The notes: generated from the sequence alone by a model not told the origin. Shown: positions 49,908 through 58,628, counted from the first letter of the stretch. The stretch: 58,994 nucleotides of DNA from Neobacillus cucumis (GCF_002860255.1 NZ_PGVE01000058.1:1-58994), one strand, 5' to 3'. Numbers and translations are program-made.

Positions 49908-49983
49908 AATCACGGGGACGGTTCTCATGCTTCGGAAGCATGGGAACCGTCCCCGTGCTCACCCGTGCTCACCCGTGCTCATG
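49908..49983. repeat. REP hairpin 15 (full) with triple 10-bp tail
   Basis: AATCACGGGGACGGTTCTCATGCTT-CGG-AAGCATGGGAACCGTCCC then CCCGTGCTCA three times (49952-49981). Begins immediately after the trkH stop codon. Confidence 0.95.
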
Positions 49984-50045
49984 AAGGAGAATATAAGTCT
50001 ATGTCGAATTCTTAGAGACAGAATGGTATAGAGAGGATGGGAATT

Positions 50046-50348
50046 ATGTACGAGCATATGGTGTTTTTTAAATTTAAGGAAAATATTACTCCAGAAAAAG
50101 AGCAGGAACTTTTAGAGAAACTTCTAAGTTTTAAAGGGGTAATTCCTGGGATAGTAGAACTTTCTGCGGGCATTAACGTTACAGCAGAGGAAGAACGAAA
50201 ACAAGGATATGGATTAGGATTACGGGTGACTTTTGACAATAAAGAGTCTCTTGATCAATACGGTCCACATCCTGCTCACCAAGACTTTGTAAAATCTTTA
50301 GATAATGTCATTGAGAATGTAGTCGTGGTGGATTACCCAATAGTTTAA
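50046..50348 (+). CDS. Dabb (stress-responsive alpha/beta barrel) protein
   Basis: 100 aa from ATG 50046 (GAGG 9 nt upstream; ATG 50037 is closer to the site). Dabb fold: YEHMVFFKFKENITPEKEQELLEKLLSFKGVIPGIVELSAGINVT and VTFDNKESLDQYGPHPAHQDFV with the conserved H-P-x-H. Dimeric barrel, function unclear. Terminator after stop. Confidence 0.9.
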   Translation: MYEHMVFFKFKENITPEKEQELLEKLLSFKGVIPGIVELSAGINVTAEEERKQGYGLGLRVTFDNKESLDQYGPHPAHQDFVKSLDNVIENVVVVDYPIV

Positions 50349-50351
50349 AAT

Positions 50352-50393
50352 AAAAAAGCGAAATCCCTTGCACAAAAGGATTCGCTTTTTTGG
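50352..50393 (+). terminator. Intrinsic terminator
   Basis: AAAAAGCGAAATCC/GGATTCGCTTTTT with T6. Confidence 0.88.
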
Positions 50394-50546
50394 CTTCTTC
50401 TTACAGAACGAAACACTAGTATTTGTTTGTAACAGTCCCCCTGCTCCCTTTCTCATGTTACTGACATCGACAATGTTTTGATATGTGATGAGGGTTTTTC
50501 CTGAAATAAAATTAAATGGTATAATATTCTAAAAAGGGGTAAAAAA

Positions 50547-50708
50547 GTGCTGAACATTGGTGACATTATTTTTCAGTTATTTGCTATTTTAGTACCTATT
50601 GTTTTTATTGTTGCAATTATATTTTTTGTGCGTTCTTCAAAGAAGCGAAAGGAACAATTAGATAGAATTGAAGAAAAATTAGATAGAATATCTGGAAACA
50701 ACCTTTAA
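50547..50708 (+). CDS. DUF4083-type small membrane protein
   Basis: 53 aa, GTG start after AAAAGGGG. One helix (IFQLFAILVPIVFIVAIIFFV), then a basic turn and an amphipathic coiled helix (KEQLDRIEEKLDRI). Typical DUF4083 layout; function unknown. Confidence 0.75.
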   Translation: MLNIGDIIFQLFAILVPIVFIVAIIFFVRSSKKRKEQLDRIEEKLDRISGNNL

Positions 50709-50808
50709 AAAAATAGATTATAAGCTCGGCTTTGTAAGTCGGGTTTTTATGCAGATTCTCTAATTGTACCCTATGTGGTGGAGTTCATATGTTTACAGAC
50801 AGCACATT

Positions 50809-50846
50809 TAAAGCCTATCCGATCTAACGGATAGGCTTGCTTTTTA
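50809..50846. terminator. Terminator hairpin
   Basis: AAGCCTATCCG-ATCTAA-CGGATAGGCTT followed by GCTTTTT; lies between the DUF4083 gene and the minus-strand secreted protein. Confidence 0.85.
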
Positions 50847-50870
50847 ACATGCATAATACCATTCGCAATA

Positions 50871-51377
50871 TTAAGGTATATACTGTTGTGTAATTTTAGT
50901 AACCACACCATTTTTTACTTCAATATGAAAAGGAATTTGATGGCGCTTGTCTTGCTGTTTCAAAAAGGTGATAAACTGGCTTCTAGTTACTTTTTCGTTC
51001 CATTTTATTTCGTAGGCATTTCGTGTCTGTAGAACATATTGGGCATTGTTCGAAATGGTAAAGGTCCGTATCTTCGGATTCACGTTCCGAATCCAGTATC
51101 CATCCGGTGCGTGGTCCATTTCCTTCCTACAATTACAGTCCTTTAAAAATTCTCTATCAGCAGCCTTGCCGAAATACCATTGTATATAATCAAATTTCCC
51201 TACCCATTTACCATGATCCATTTTAAAGGAAGTAATATAGGTGGGTGCTTTTTCCGTTGTGGGCTTTTTGGGAATTTTAGTAGTTGCAAAAGCTTTTGAA
51301 ATCGATGAGGGCAATAATAACAAAGTAAAAATCATTAATACCGGAAAAAATAGTTTAATTAATCTTCGTACCTTCAT
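50871..51377 (-). CDS. Secreted hypothetical protein
   Basis: 168 aa with signal peptide (MKVRRLIKLFFPVLMIFTLLLLPSSISKAFA). Mature part has a Cys pair (DCNCRKE) and two aromatic beta-rich stretches ending FHIEVKNGVVTKITQQYIP. Family not recognised. GAGGGGGAAT site before ATG. Confidence 0.7.
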   Translation of the reverse strand: MKVRRLIKLFFPVLMIFTLLLLPSSISKAFATTKIPKKPTTEKAPTYITSFKMDHGKWVGKFDYIQWYFGKAADREFLKDCNCRKEMDHAPDGYWIRNVNPKIRTFTISNNAQYVLQTRNAYEIKWNEKVTRSQFITFLKQQDKRHQIPFHIEVKNGVVTKITQQYIP

Positions 51378-51523
51378 GCGTAATTCCCCCTCTTTATATC
51401 CTGTATACAGTTAAAATATAATTGGTTTATATTAAAAACGTTGTCGATATAGGAGATACTAGTAAAATATTTTTAGCTTTAGATAGTAGTTACCCCCTTT
51501 AAAGAGTGATCAAACTCAATGAT

Positions 51524-51574
51524 GCAAGGGGACGGTTCTCATGCTTCTTTGGAAGCATGAGAACCGTCCCCTTG
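51524..51574. repeat. REP hairpin 16 (full)
   Basis: GCAAGGGGACGGTTCTCATGCTTC-TTT-GGAAGCATGAGAACC...CCTTGC, perfectly paired; just upstream of the SPFH gene ribosome site. Confidence 0.95.
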
Positions 51575-51605
51575 CTCATATATTTAAAGAGAGGGGGGAA
51601 GCATC

Positions 51606-52409
51606 ATGAGAAACGGTAAATTAATTGTGAGCGGTGTGATTGCGATTGTGGTGGTTGTGCTGTTTATTTTTTCGTCTACTACGGTGCAATCTGGCCATAG
51701 GGGAGTGCTTTTACAATTAGGGGCAGTTAAGCCAACGATTTTAACGGAGGGGTTTCATTTTAGAATTCCGTTCATTCAAAGTGTGGAACAGGTGGAGGTC
51801 CGTGTTCAAAAAGAGGAAAGTTCTCAAACAGCTGCTTCAAAAGACCTGCAGATGGTCACAGCAAAGGTTGCTGTTAACTATTCGGTAGACCCGGGTGCCG
51901 TAAATAAGTTATATCAACAAATTGGTCCGGATTACCGTACCCGTATCGTCGATCCTGCGATAGCGGAGTCATTAAAGGCCGTTACCGCTCAATATACAGC
52001 AGAAGAATTAATCTCCAAACGCCCAGAAGTTTCTGCTCAAGTGAAAGAGATGCTCGCTAAGAAATTAACCAAGTATTATATGATCCTTGAGGATATCAAT
52101 ATAAAAGAATTCGCCTTTAGTGATGAATTTAATAAGGCGATAGAATTGAAGCAAACGGCGGAACAAAATGCGTTAAAAGCCCAAAGGGATTTAGAAAGAA
52201 TCAAGATTGAAGCGGAACAGCAAGTCACCCAAGCCCGTGCCGAAGCAGAATCATTAAGATTGAAAAAGCAGGAAGTAACAACCGAGTTGATCCAATTAAA
52301 ACAAATCGAGGTACAAGAAAAAGCCTTAGAAAAATGGGATGGACACCTTCCAACAGTAACCGGTGGAGCGACCCCATTTATTGATTTGAGCGGGGCAGGG
52401 AAGAAATAG
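51606..52409 (+). CDS. Prohibitin/SPFH (band 7) domain protein
   Basis: 267 aa. One N-terminal helix (LIVSGVIAIVVVVLFIFSSTTV), the SPFH domain (VQSGHRGVLLQLGAVKPTILTEGFHFRIPFIQSVEQVEVRVQKEE ... SKDLQMVTAKVAVNYSVD) and a coiled-coil tail rich in Glu/Gln/Arg. Forms membrane-bound scaffolds. AGAGGGGGGAAG site. REP 17 begins 3 nt after the stop. Confidence 0.92.
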   Translation: MRNGKLIVSGVIAIVVVVLFIFSSTTVQSGHRGVLLQLGAVKPTILTEGFHFRIPFIQSVEQVEVRVQKEESSQTAASKDLQMVTAKVAVNYSVDPGAVNKLYQQIGPDYRTRIVDPAIAESLKAVTAQYTAEELISKRPEVSAQVKEMLAKKLTKYYMILEDINIKEFAFSDEFNKAIELKQTAEQNALKAQRDLERIKIEAEQQVTQARAEAESLRLKKQEVTTELIQLKQIEVQEKALEKWDGHLPTVTGGATPFIDLSGAGKK

Positions 52410-52411
52410 AC

Positions 52412-52460
52412 GCAAAGGGACGGTTCTCATGCTTCGGAAGCATGAGAACCGTCCCTTTGT
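52412..52460. repeat. REP hairpin 17 (full)
   Basis: GCAAAGGGACGGTTCTCATGCTT-CGG-AAGCATGAGAACCGTCCCTTTGT then TTTAG; outer arm closes with one G-U. Immediately after the SPFH stop. Confidence 0.94.
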
Positions 52461-52523
52461 TTTAGTATTTTTTTCTGTATTTAATGGAAAATAAGATTAT
52501 CAAAGTGATGGAGGGATTGAGAT

Positions 52524-53114
52524 ATGTGGTCAGTTTTTTGGCAATCTCTTTTATTTGCATCTGTTGGGACCATTATTCTTAGATTAGGTGGTCGTAAATC
52601 CATTTCACAAATGAGTGTCCCACAATTGGCCATTATTATTTCATTAGGGACGATTCTCGGCGGACAGGTCAGTGGGAAGGGGATTGGTAAAACTATTTTG
52701 GTGGCTGCAACCTTTGTTGGTTTTCTTGTAGTAACTGAGTGGATAACTTTGCACTGGAATCGGGCAGAAAAAGCTTTAAAAGGACAGGCGATTCCCGTGA
52801 TTTCCGATGGAAAACTACTAGTAGATAATCTTAGAAGACTTCGGGTTACAGTAGATGATTTGGAAAAACGTTTACGTATGAAAGGTATAAATCGGATAGA
52901 AGATGTTCAAGTTGGGACAATCGAATCTAATGGTGAATTTGGCTATAGTTTAATGCCTCATGCAAGGCCAGTTACAATGGGGGATTTAGAAAAGATGATA
53001 AAAGAAAATTTCCCACAAATCAATAATATGCCTCACTCTGTTAACGACAATAACATTTTTAAAGAAGTAACGACAAATTCACATTCTAAAGATGTCCCGA
53101 ATCAGCTGCATTAA
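52524..53114 (+). CDS. DUF421 membrane protein (YetF/YrbG-like)
   Basis: 196 aa. Three helices, then the DUF421 cytoplasmic domain: LRLGGRKSISQMSVPQLAIIISLGTILGGQ and PVISDGKLLVDNLRRLRVTVDDLEKRLRMKGINRIEDVQVGTIESNGEFGYSL. Relatives in spores (SpoVA-related YetF) affect membrane permeability. GATGGAGGG site before ATG. Confidence 0.92.
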   Translation: MWSVFWQSLLFASVGTIILRLGGRKSISQMSVPQLAIIISLGTILGGQVSGKGIGKTILVAATFVGFLVVTEWITLHWNRAEKALKGQAIPVISDGKLLVDNLRRLRVTVDDLEKRLRMKGINRIEDVQVGTIESNGEFGYSLMPHARPVTMGDLEKMIKENFPQINNMPHSVNDNNIFKEVTTNSHSKDVPNQLH

Positions 53115-53124
53115 AATGCCTCCT

Positions 53125-53178
53125 TGGAAGCATGAGAACCGTCCCCATGCTCCCGATGCTCCCCTTGCTCCTGCTTTT
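53125..53178. repeat. REP solo unit with degenerate tandem tail
   Basis: GGAAGCATGAGAACCGTCCC then CATGCTCCCGATGCTCCCCTTGCTCC: one arm plus three imperfect TGCTCC words. 11 nt after the DUF421 stop. Confidence 0.85.
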
Positions 53179-53226
53179 GGAATGTGTTACCATATTAAAA
53201 AATAAATATATGTGTTTTCGGAGGAG

Positions 53227-53270
53227 CCTGTCACCAAGGGAAGATTATGCCTGTTGGTGGCAGGTTTTTT
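53227..53270 (+). terminator. Terminator/attenuator-like hairpin before the ABC1 kinase gene
   Basis: CCTGTCACCAA pairs with TTGGTGGCAGG (one G-U), then TTTTTT. It follows a GGAGGAG motif and sits 49 nt before the next start codon, so it may be a leader attenuator or an old terminator. Confidence 0.7.
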
Positions 53271-53318
53271 GTTTTCCTTTAAGGGCTGTTGAGTTTAAAA
53301 GGGATGTGGGGGATGGGT

Positions 53319-54941
53319 ATGAAAAGAAGAAATAAGCTGACTCGAATGTATAGAGTGTTATCGATGGCCTTTATTATTTTCCTTCAAATTTATTGGTATA
53401 AGTTCCGTAAAAAACCTAAAGCCGAGTGGGAAAAGCTTTGGGAGGAAATAGGAACACGATTTCGAAAAACCTTGTTTGAATTAGAAGGCCTGCTCATCAA
53501 AATTGGACAGATCCTAAGTACTCGCGCTGATTTGTTGCCTCCTGCTTTTATTCGGCAAATCGAGGACCTAACAGATAAGGTTCCTCCATCCAATTGGAGC
53601 GAAATTGAGAAAATACTTGAAAAGGAATGGGGAGATTCACTAGAAAAACACTTTCTTACCATTGAACAAATGGCAGTGGCTTCAGCTTCTATTGGTGAAG
53701 TATATAAAGGCGTTCTTAAAAACGGAACAGAAGTGGCGATTAAAGTGAAGCGACCTCATATTGATTCCGTTGTACAAACAGATTTTCGAATCTTAGGTAT
53801 CATTATTTGGTTTGCTGATCACTTTGTTCCGATTCCAAAAGGCTTTATCAACCTTAGCCTTCTGTTTAAGGAACTAAGACAAGTGGTTGAACAAGAACTT
53901 GACTATTCGAAAGAGCTTGAGACCATCATGTACTTTAAAAATCGATACAAGGATAAGGATATTGTGCAAATTCCTTCCGTTTTTCCTGAGCTTAGCACCT
54001 CCAGTGTCCTTGTGATGGAATGGATAGAAGGAATACGTCTAACCAATTTAGAAGAATTGAATCCCTTAACCGTTCGTCGTCAAGAGATCGCTCAAAGGCT
54101 TATAGAGGTTTTCCTTCCGCAATGGCTGGAACCTGGTACCTTCCATGCAGACCCGCATCCAGGAAACATTCTTGTATCAAAAGAAGGAAAAATCATCTTA
54201 CTCGACTTTGGAATGGCAGGGGAAATAACCAAAAAAGACGCTGCCAACTTTCAAGCTTTAATTGAAAGCTTTCTAACTAAAAACTATTCCAAAGCCGTGG
54301 ATTGCCTTTATCAGTTAGGATTTTTGCTTCCGGAGGCTGACTCTAGAATCATTGAAAAGCTATTAGCAGAATTTATTTCCTTTAACCCCGCTCAATTAAA
54401 AGAAATGAATCTCCTGGCTTTTAAAATGGAATTAAACGATATGATTAAAGCCCTCCCGATTCAGGTTCCAACAAGGTTTATTTTTCTAGGGCGCTCTTTT
54501 GTAACCGTTGAAGGAATCATCCGTCAGCTAGCACCAGAGGCAGAGCTTATAGACCTGGGTAAACCTGTTTTCATGGAGTGGATCAATAAACAAGGAAACA
54601 GTAAATGGTCATTTGTTTGGCAGTGGATTCAATCGCAGCCCATCTTTAAGTTTTTTTATTCTGTTGCGGAATTCTTAGATGCACCGAAAAAATTAGAGCA
54701 ATTTAAGGAGAAGGAGCAAAGAAGACAATTACAGTTTACAATCTATGAGAATAATAAGAAAAATTGTTTTCAATTATCCCTTCTTGGTTTGATCGGAATG
54801 GGAGCAGGAAACGTTACATCGCAAAGCCTCATTTTATATTTGTCCACAGGTGTAATGGCTGCTTCTGTGATAGGGTATCTTATTTATAGTCAGAAACTTA
54901 AGAAATGGATGAAATACATGCATGAAAAACGCAGAGAATAA
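53319..54941 (+). CDS. ABC1 atypical kinase, AarF/UbiB family
   Basis: 540 aa from ATG 53319 (GGGGGA 6-8 nt upstream). Family KxGQ motif LLIKIGQILSTRADLLPPAFI, A-rich loop VASASIGEVYKGVLKNGTEVAIKVKRP, catalytic GTFHADPHPGNILV and LLDFGMAG. Atypical kinase linked to quinone or lipid metabolism. C-terminal two-helix membrane anchor (about 475-525). 42 nt before the antiporter gene, probably one operon. Confidence 0.93.
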   Translation: MKRRNKLTRMYRVLSMAFIIFLQIYWYKFRKKPKAEWEKLWEEIGTRFRKTLFELEGLLIKIGQILSTRADLLPPAFIRQIEDLTDKVPPSNWSEIEKILEKEWGDSLEKHFLTIEQMAVASASIGEVYKGVLKNGTEVAIKVKRPHIDSVVQTDFRILGIIIWFADHFVPIPKGFINLSLLFKELRQVVEQELDYSKELETIMYFKNRYKDKDIVQIPSVFPELSTSSVLVMEWIEGIRLTNLEELNPLTVRRQEIAQRLIEVFLPQWLEPGTFHADPHPGNILVSKEGKIILLDFGMAGEITKKDAANFQALIESFLTKNYSKAVDCLYQLGFLLPEADSRIIEKLLAEFISFNPAQLKEMNLLAFKMELNDMIKALPIQVPTRFIFLGRSFVTVEGIIRQLAPEAELIDLGKPVFMEWINKQGNSKWSFVWQWIQSQPIFKFFYSVAEFLDAPKKLEQFKEKEQRRQLQFTIYENNKKNCFQLSLLGLIGMGAGNVTSQSLILYLSTGVMAASVIGYLIYSQKLKKWMKYMHEKRRE

Positions 54942-54983
54942 GTAGAGGGATTTTCCTGATAAGTTGAGGAGGGTTTGTATAAA

Positions 54984-56555
54984 GTGACTGAATTAGATTT
55001 ACATCATATGTTTGAGCTTGCCCTAATTTTAGTTATGATTGCAGCAGGTGTAACTGCTCTTGCAAAAAAATTCAATCGGCCTTATCCCATTGCCTTAGTG
55101 ATTGTTGGAACGATTATTGGACTTGTAAACATACCGGTATTAGAGCATTTAAAAGATTTTATTACAGAAGGGGAAGTTTTTAACTTTGTTATTATTACCC
55201 TGTTTTTGCCTGCCTTATTAGGAGAAGCATCCTTAAAACTTCCCTTCTCCCATTTAAAAGAGAATAAAGGGCCCGTTCTGGCTCTGGCATTTGGCGGAAC
55301 CCTGTTATCATTTCTTATCATTGGCTTTTTAATGATAGGGCTGTTGGATTTTTCCATCCCGAAGGCTTTTGTTTTTGCTGCATTAATGAGTGCCACGGAT
55401 CCTGTAAGTGTTTTATCTATTTTTAAAAGCGTCGGAGTAAACAAAAGACTGGCAACGGTCATTGAAGGTGAAAGCTTGTTTAATGACGGACTCTCCGTTG
55501 TTCTTTTTAAAATTTCCGCCTTTTATTTACTTACCTATCTCGACCTTGGAGCAGCAGGGGCAGGTTATGGATTATGGGAATTTATCAAAGTCATCTCACT
55601 GGGTCTTATCGTAGGGGGAGCACTTGGCTTTGGTTTTTCACAATTAACCAAACAATTTGACGATTATCCTATGGAAATCATCTTTAGTATTATTCTTTTT
55701 TATGGTTCCTTTTTATTAGCTGAATCTGTCCATGCTTCCGGTGTCATTGCTGTGGTTGTAGCTGGCCTGATTTTTGGAAATTATGGGGCAAAAATTGGAA
55801 TGAGCCCAACAACCAAGCTTAACATCAATAACTTCTGGGATGTAACTGCGTTGCTGGCGAATTCCGTTGTTTTTTTAATGGTGGGGTTAGAAATAACTAA
55901 GATTAATTTCAGCGACAAATGGGGCTTAGTTTTATTTTCCATTATAATTGTGCTTATAGCAAGAAGCCTTGCGGTATACGCTAGTCTGATTTTTACTAAG
56001 AATTTCCCTTCTGCCTGGAAGCATGTGATCAATTGGGGCGGCCTAAAGGGGTCACTTTCCATAGCTTTAGTTTTAAGTCTTCCTCGTCATTTTGATGGAC
56101 GGGAAGACATCTTACTTATTGCCTTTAGTTTGGTGCTATTCTCGTTAATCGTTCAAGGACTTTCTATTAAACCGCTTTTATCCTTCTTAGCAGTGAACAA
56201 AAAAGAAGAAGGATATAAAGAATATGAAGAAATAATCACCCGTGGCCACCGTTACGAAACGGCGGTAACGGAAATAAAATCGATTAGAAAAAAATTGTTT
56301 ATTTCCGAAACGGCAGCAAAAGAGCTTGTCACACAATATGAACAAGAGCTATCAGGATTGCAGACGCAAATGGAGGGGCTATTCAGGAAGTATCCCGACT
56401 TAAAAGAAAAACAACAATCGATTTTACAAAGACATGCCTTATATGCACAACATGAAGCTGTTGAAAAATTGATAAAAGAAGATATTATTTCGAATGAAGT
56501 GGCGGAACAAGAACAGAACGAAATTATAGATAGACTTGTCAAATTGGAAGAATAG
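54984..56555 (+). CDS. Cation:proton antiporter, CPA1 (NhaP) family
   Basis: 523 aa from GTG 54984 (GAGGAGGG 10 nt upstream; TTG 54975 is too close to the site). About 12 helices with FAALMSATDPVSVLSIFKSVGVNKRLATVIEGESLFNDGLSVVLF, the transport core with the ATDP and ND motifs, and a long cytoplasmic coiled tail. Na+(K+)/H+ antiporter. Together with the downstream Ktr genes it forms an ion and turgor homeostasis operon. Confidence 0.93.
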   Translation: MTELDLHHMFELALILVMIAAGVTALAKKFNRPYPIALVIVGTIIGLVNIPVLEHLKDFITEGEVFNFVIITLFLPALLGEASLKLPFSHLKENKGPVLALAFGGTLLSFLIIGFLMIGLLDFSIPKAFVFAALMSATDPVSVLSIFKSVGVNKRLATVIEGESLFNDGLSVVLFKISAFYLLTYLDLGAAGAGYGLWEFIKVISLGLIVGGALGFGFSQLTKQFDDYPMEIIFSIILFYGSFLLAESVHASGVIAVVVAGLIFGNYGAKIGMSPTTKLNINNFWDVTALLANSVVFLMVGLEITKINFSDKWGLVLFSIIIVLIARSLAVYASLIFTKNFPSAWKHVINWGGLKGSLSIALVLSLPRHFDGREDILLIAFSLVLFSLIVQGLSIKPLLSFLAVNKKEEGYKEYEEIITRGHRYETAVTEIKSIRKKLFISETAAKELVTQYEQELSGLQTQMEGLFRKYPDLKEKQQSILQRHALYAQHEAVEKLIKEDIISNEVAEQEQNEIIDRLVKLEE

Positions 56556-56591
56556 CCTCATTTGAAAACTGATTTTTAAGGGAGATTCCAT

Positions 56592-57938
56592 ATGAAATTA
56601 CTTAAAAGAAAAGGAAAAATAATAAAATTAAATCCCGCTCAAATTCTTGTTATTGGCTTCGGCAGCCTCATTCTAATAGGAACATGCCTTTTTATGCTGC
56701 CAATTGCTACACATGAACATGGGCGTGGACTTAGCTTTATTGATGCATTATTTGAAGCGACTTCCGCTGTCTGTGTTACAGGGTTAGCGGTTGTAGATAC
56801 AGGATCTACCTTTACTACCTTTGGCCAAATCGTTCTTCTTTGTTTGATTCAAATGGGCGGTTGGGGTTTTATGACGACAGGAATATTCATGTTCATTATT
56901 TTAGGAAAAAGGATTGGATTGAAGGAACGGTTATTACTGCAAGATTCATTAAATGTATTTACCCTTTCAGGAGTCGTTCACTTAGTCAAGCGAATTATTC
57001 TTATTACCCTTATCGTTGAGGTAATCGGTGCCATTATTTTAGCGGTAAGATGGTCGTCCGAGATGCCATTGAAAAAAGCAATCTATTATGGCGTTTTCCA
57101 TTCAATCTCTGCCTTTAATAACGCTGGTTTCGGGTTAGAAGCTGACAGCCTTAGTAAATGGGTAGGAGACCCGACTGTGAATATTGTTATCACCCTGCTT
57201 TTTATTATTGGAGGGATTGGTTTTACAGTCATCTTAGATCTTTATAGAAAAAAATCCTTTCGTAAATTATCTCTGCACTCAAAAGTAGCTTTATTAATGA
57301 CACTTATTCTAAACATTGTGGGAACTCTAATTATATTGGTTTCGGAATTTGATAATCCCTCGACCATTGGTCACTTTGGTTTAGGAGATAAACTTTGGGC
57401 ATCCTATTTTCAAGGTGTGGTGCCGCGTACAGCCGGTTTTAATACCTTAGATATTTCACAAATGACCCTCTCATCCCAAGTATTTATGATGGCATTAATG
57501 TTTATAGGAGCTTCCTCTGGATCGACTGGCGGAGGAATAAAAGTAACCACTTATGCCATTATCATTTTCGCTTTTTGGACCGTCCTAACGAATCGAAACG
57601 ATGTGAATATTTTTAGAAGAAGAATTTCATGGCAATATGTGAATAAAGCTTTATCCATTGTGGTTGCAGCGATCCTTTTTATTTTCATTATTTTCTTCTT
57701 ATTGACGTACACAGAAGATGCAGAAATGAGCAAAATTCTGTTTGAAACGATTTCTGCCTTTGGCACGGTTGGTTTATCTGCAGGTTTTACCACAGATTTA
57801 ACCCCCATTGGGAGAATTTTAATTACCATCATGATGTTTATAGGAAGACTTGGGCCTCTAACCATGGCTTTTGCCCTTTTAAAAACTCAAAAAGAATCAA
57901 AGGTAAGATTTGCGGAGGAGAAAATATTAATTGGCTAG
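56592..57938 (+). CDS. ktrB: Potassium uptake protein KtrB (TrkH family)
   Basis: 448 aa with the four M1-P-M2 pore repeats (DALFEATSAVCVTGLAVVDTG, FHSISAFNNAGFG, VVPRTAGFNTLD, ETISAFGTVGLSAG). Followed 33 nt later by its RCK subunit gene, so this is a complete Ktr transporter. Whether it corresponds to KtrB or KtrD of B. subtilis cannot be settled here. AAGGGAGA site before ATG. Confidence 0.92.
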   Translation: MKLLKRKGKIIKLNPAQILVIGFGSLILIGTCLFMLPIATHEHGRGLSFIDALFEATSAVCVTGLAVVDTGSTFTTFGQIVLLCLIQMGGWGFMTTGIFMFIILGKRIGLKERLLLQDSLNVFTLSGVVHLVKRIILITLIVEVIGAIILAVRWSSEMPLKKAIYYGVFHSISAFNNAGFGLEADSLSKWVGDPTVNIVITLLFIIGGIGFTVILDLYRKKSFRKLSLHSKVALLMTLILNIVGTLIILVSEFDNPSTIGHFGLGDKLWASYFQGVVPRTAGFNTLDISQMTLSSQVFMMALMFIGASSGSTGGGIKVTTYAIIIFAFWTVLTNRNDVNIFRRRISWQYVNKALSIVVAAILFIFIIFFLLTYTEDAEMSKILFETISAFGTVGLSAGFTTDLTPIGRILITIMMFIGRLGPLTMAFALLKTQKESKVRFAEEKILIG

Positions 57939-57971
57939 TAAAATGTTTTCTGATGAGGTGAACAATGATCG

Positions 57972-58628
57972 ATGACTAAGCAAAGTTTTGCCATTATTGG
58001 ATTAGGGCGATTCGGAACCAGTATTGCCTCTAAATTATCTGAAGCCGGCCATGAAGTGCTAGGGATGGATGTAAATGAAGACCGAGTGGAAGATGGGAGA
58101 GATTTGGTTACTCACGCCGTGGTGCTTGATTCCACTGAAGAAGAAGCGCTTAAATCGATAGGGATTCGTAATTTTGACTATGTGATCGTTGCGATAGGAA
58201 ACGATCTGCAGGCAAGTATATTATCCGTCTTACTTTTAAAAGAATTAGGTGTAAAAAAAGTGATTGCTAAAGCCCTTAATAAACGTCATGGACAGGTGCT
58301 GGAAAAAGTGGGAGCGGATTGGGTCGTTCATCCTGAAAGAGATATGGGAGCCCGTGTAGCGCATCAGCTTCTTTTACCGAATGTGTTGAATTATATTGAA
58401 CTCTCCAATGAATACAATATTGAGGAGATCGTTATCCCTCCTAGTATGTCGGGGAAAAGTTTACGGGATCTTGATTTGCGGGCAAAATATGAGTTAAATG
58501 TTATAGCTATCGTACAAAATCAGGAATTGTTCATTTCTCCTTCTCCTGATCAAATGTTGAATGCAGGAAATAAGATCGCTGTTATTGGGCATCGAGACAA
58601 AATAAATGATTTTGTAAATATGAAGTAA
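57972..58628 (+). CDS. ktrA: Potassium uptake regulatory subunit KtrA (RCK)
   Basis: 218 aa. RCK_N Rossmann domain with GLGRFG (10-15), conserved Asp/Glu after beta-2 (GMDVNEDRVEDGRD), and C-terminal RCK_C domain (IPPSMSGKSLRDLDLRAKYELNVIAIVQ) known to bind c-di-AMP in homologues. Gates KtrB. GAGGTGA site. Last gene of the operon. Confidence 0.93.
   Translation: MTKQSFAIIGLGRFGTSIASKLSEAGHEVLGMDVNEDRVEDGRDLVTHAVVLDSTEEEALKSIGIRNFDYVIVAIGNDLQASILSVLLLKELGVKKVIAKALNKRHGQVLEKVGADWVVHPERDMGARVAHQLLLPNVLNYIELSNEYNIEEIVIPPSMSGKSLRDLDLRAKYELNVIAIVQNQELFISPSPDQMLNAGNKIAVIGHRDKINDFVNMK

Noticed and set aside
32674..49983. Reading the repeated hairpins as a CRISPR array
   Set aside because: Copies are dispersed at kb distances, palindromic and without spacers of fixed length; no cas genes.
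50430..50455. AACAGTCCCCCTGCTCCC as another REP copy
   Set aside because: Only a short degenerate match to the right arm; may be a remnant but too weak to list.
53132..53335. 67-codon ORF between the DUF421 and ABC1 kinase genes
   Set aside because: It runs through a REP unit and a terminator hairpin and has no ribosome binding site.
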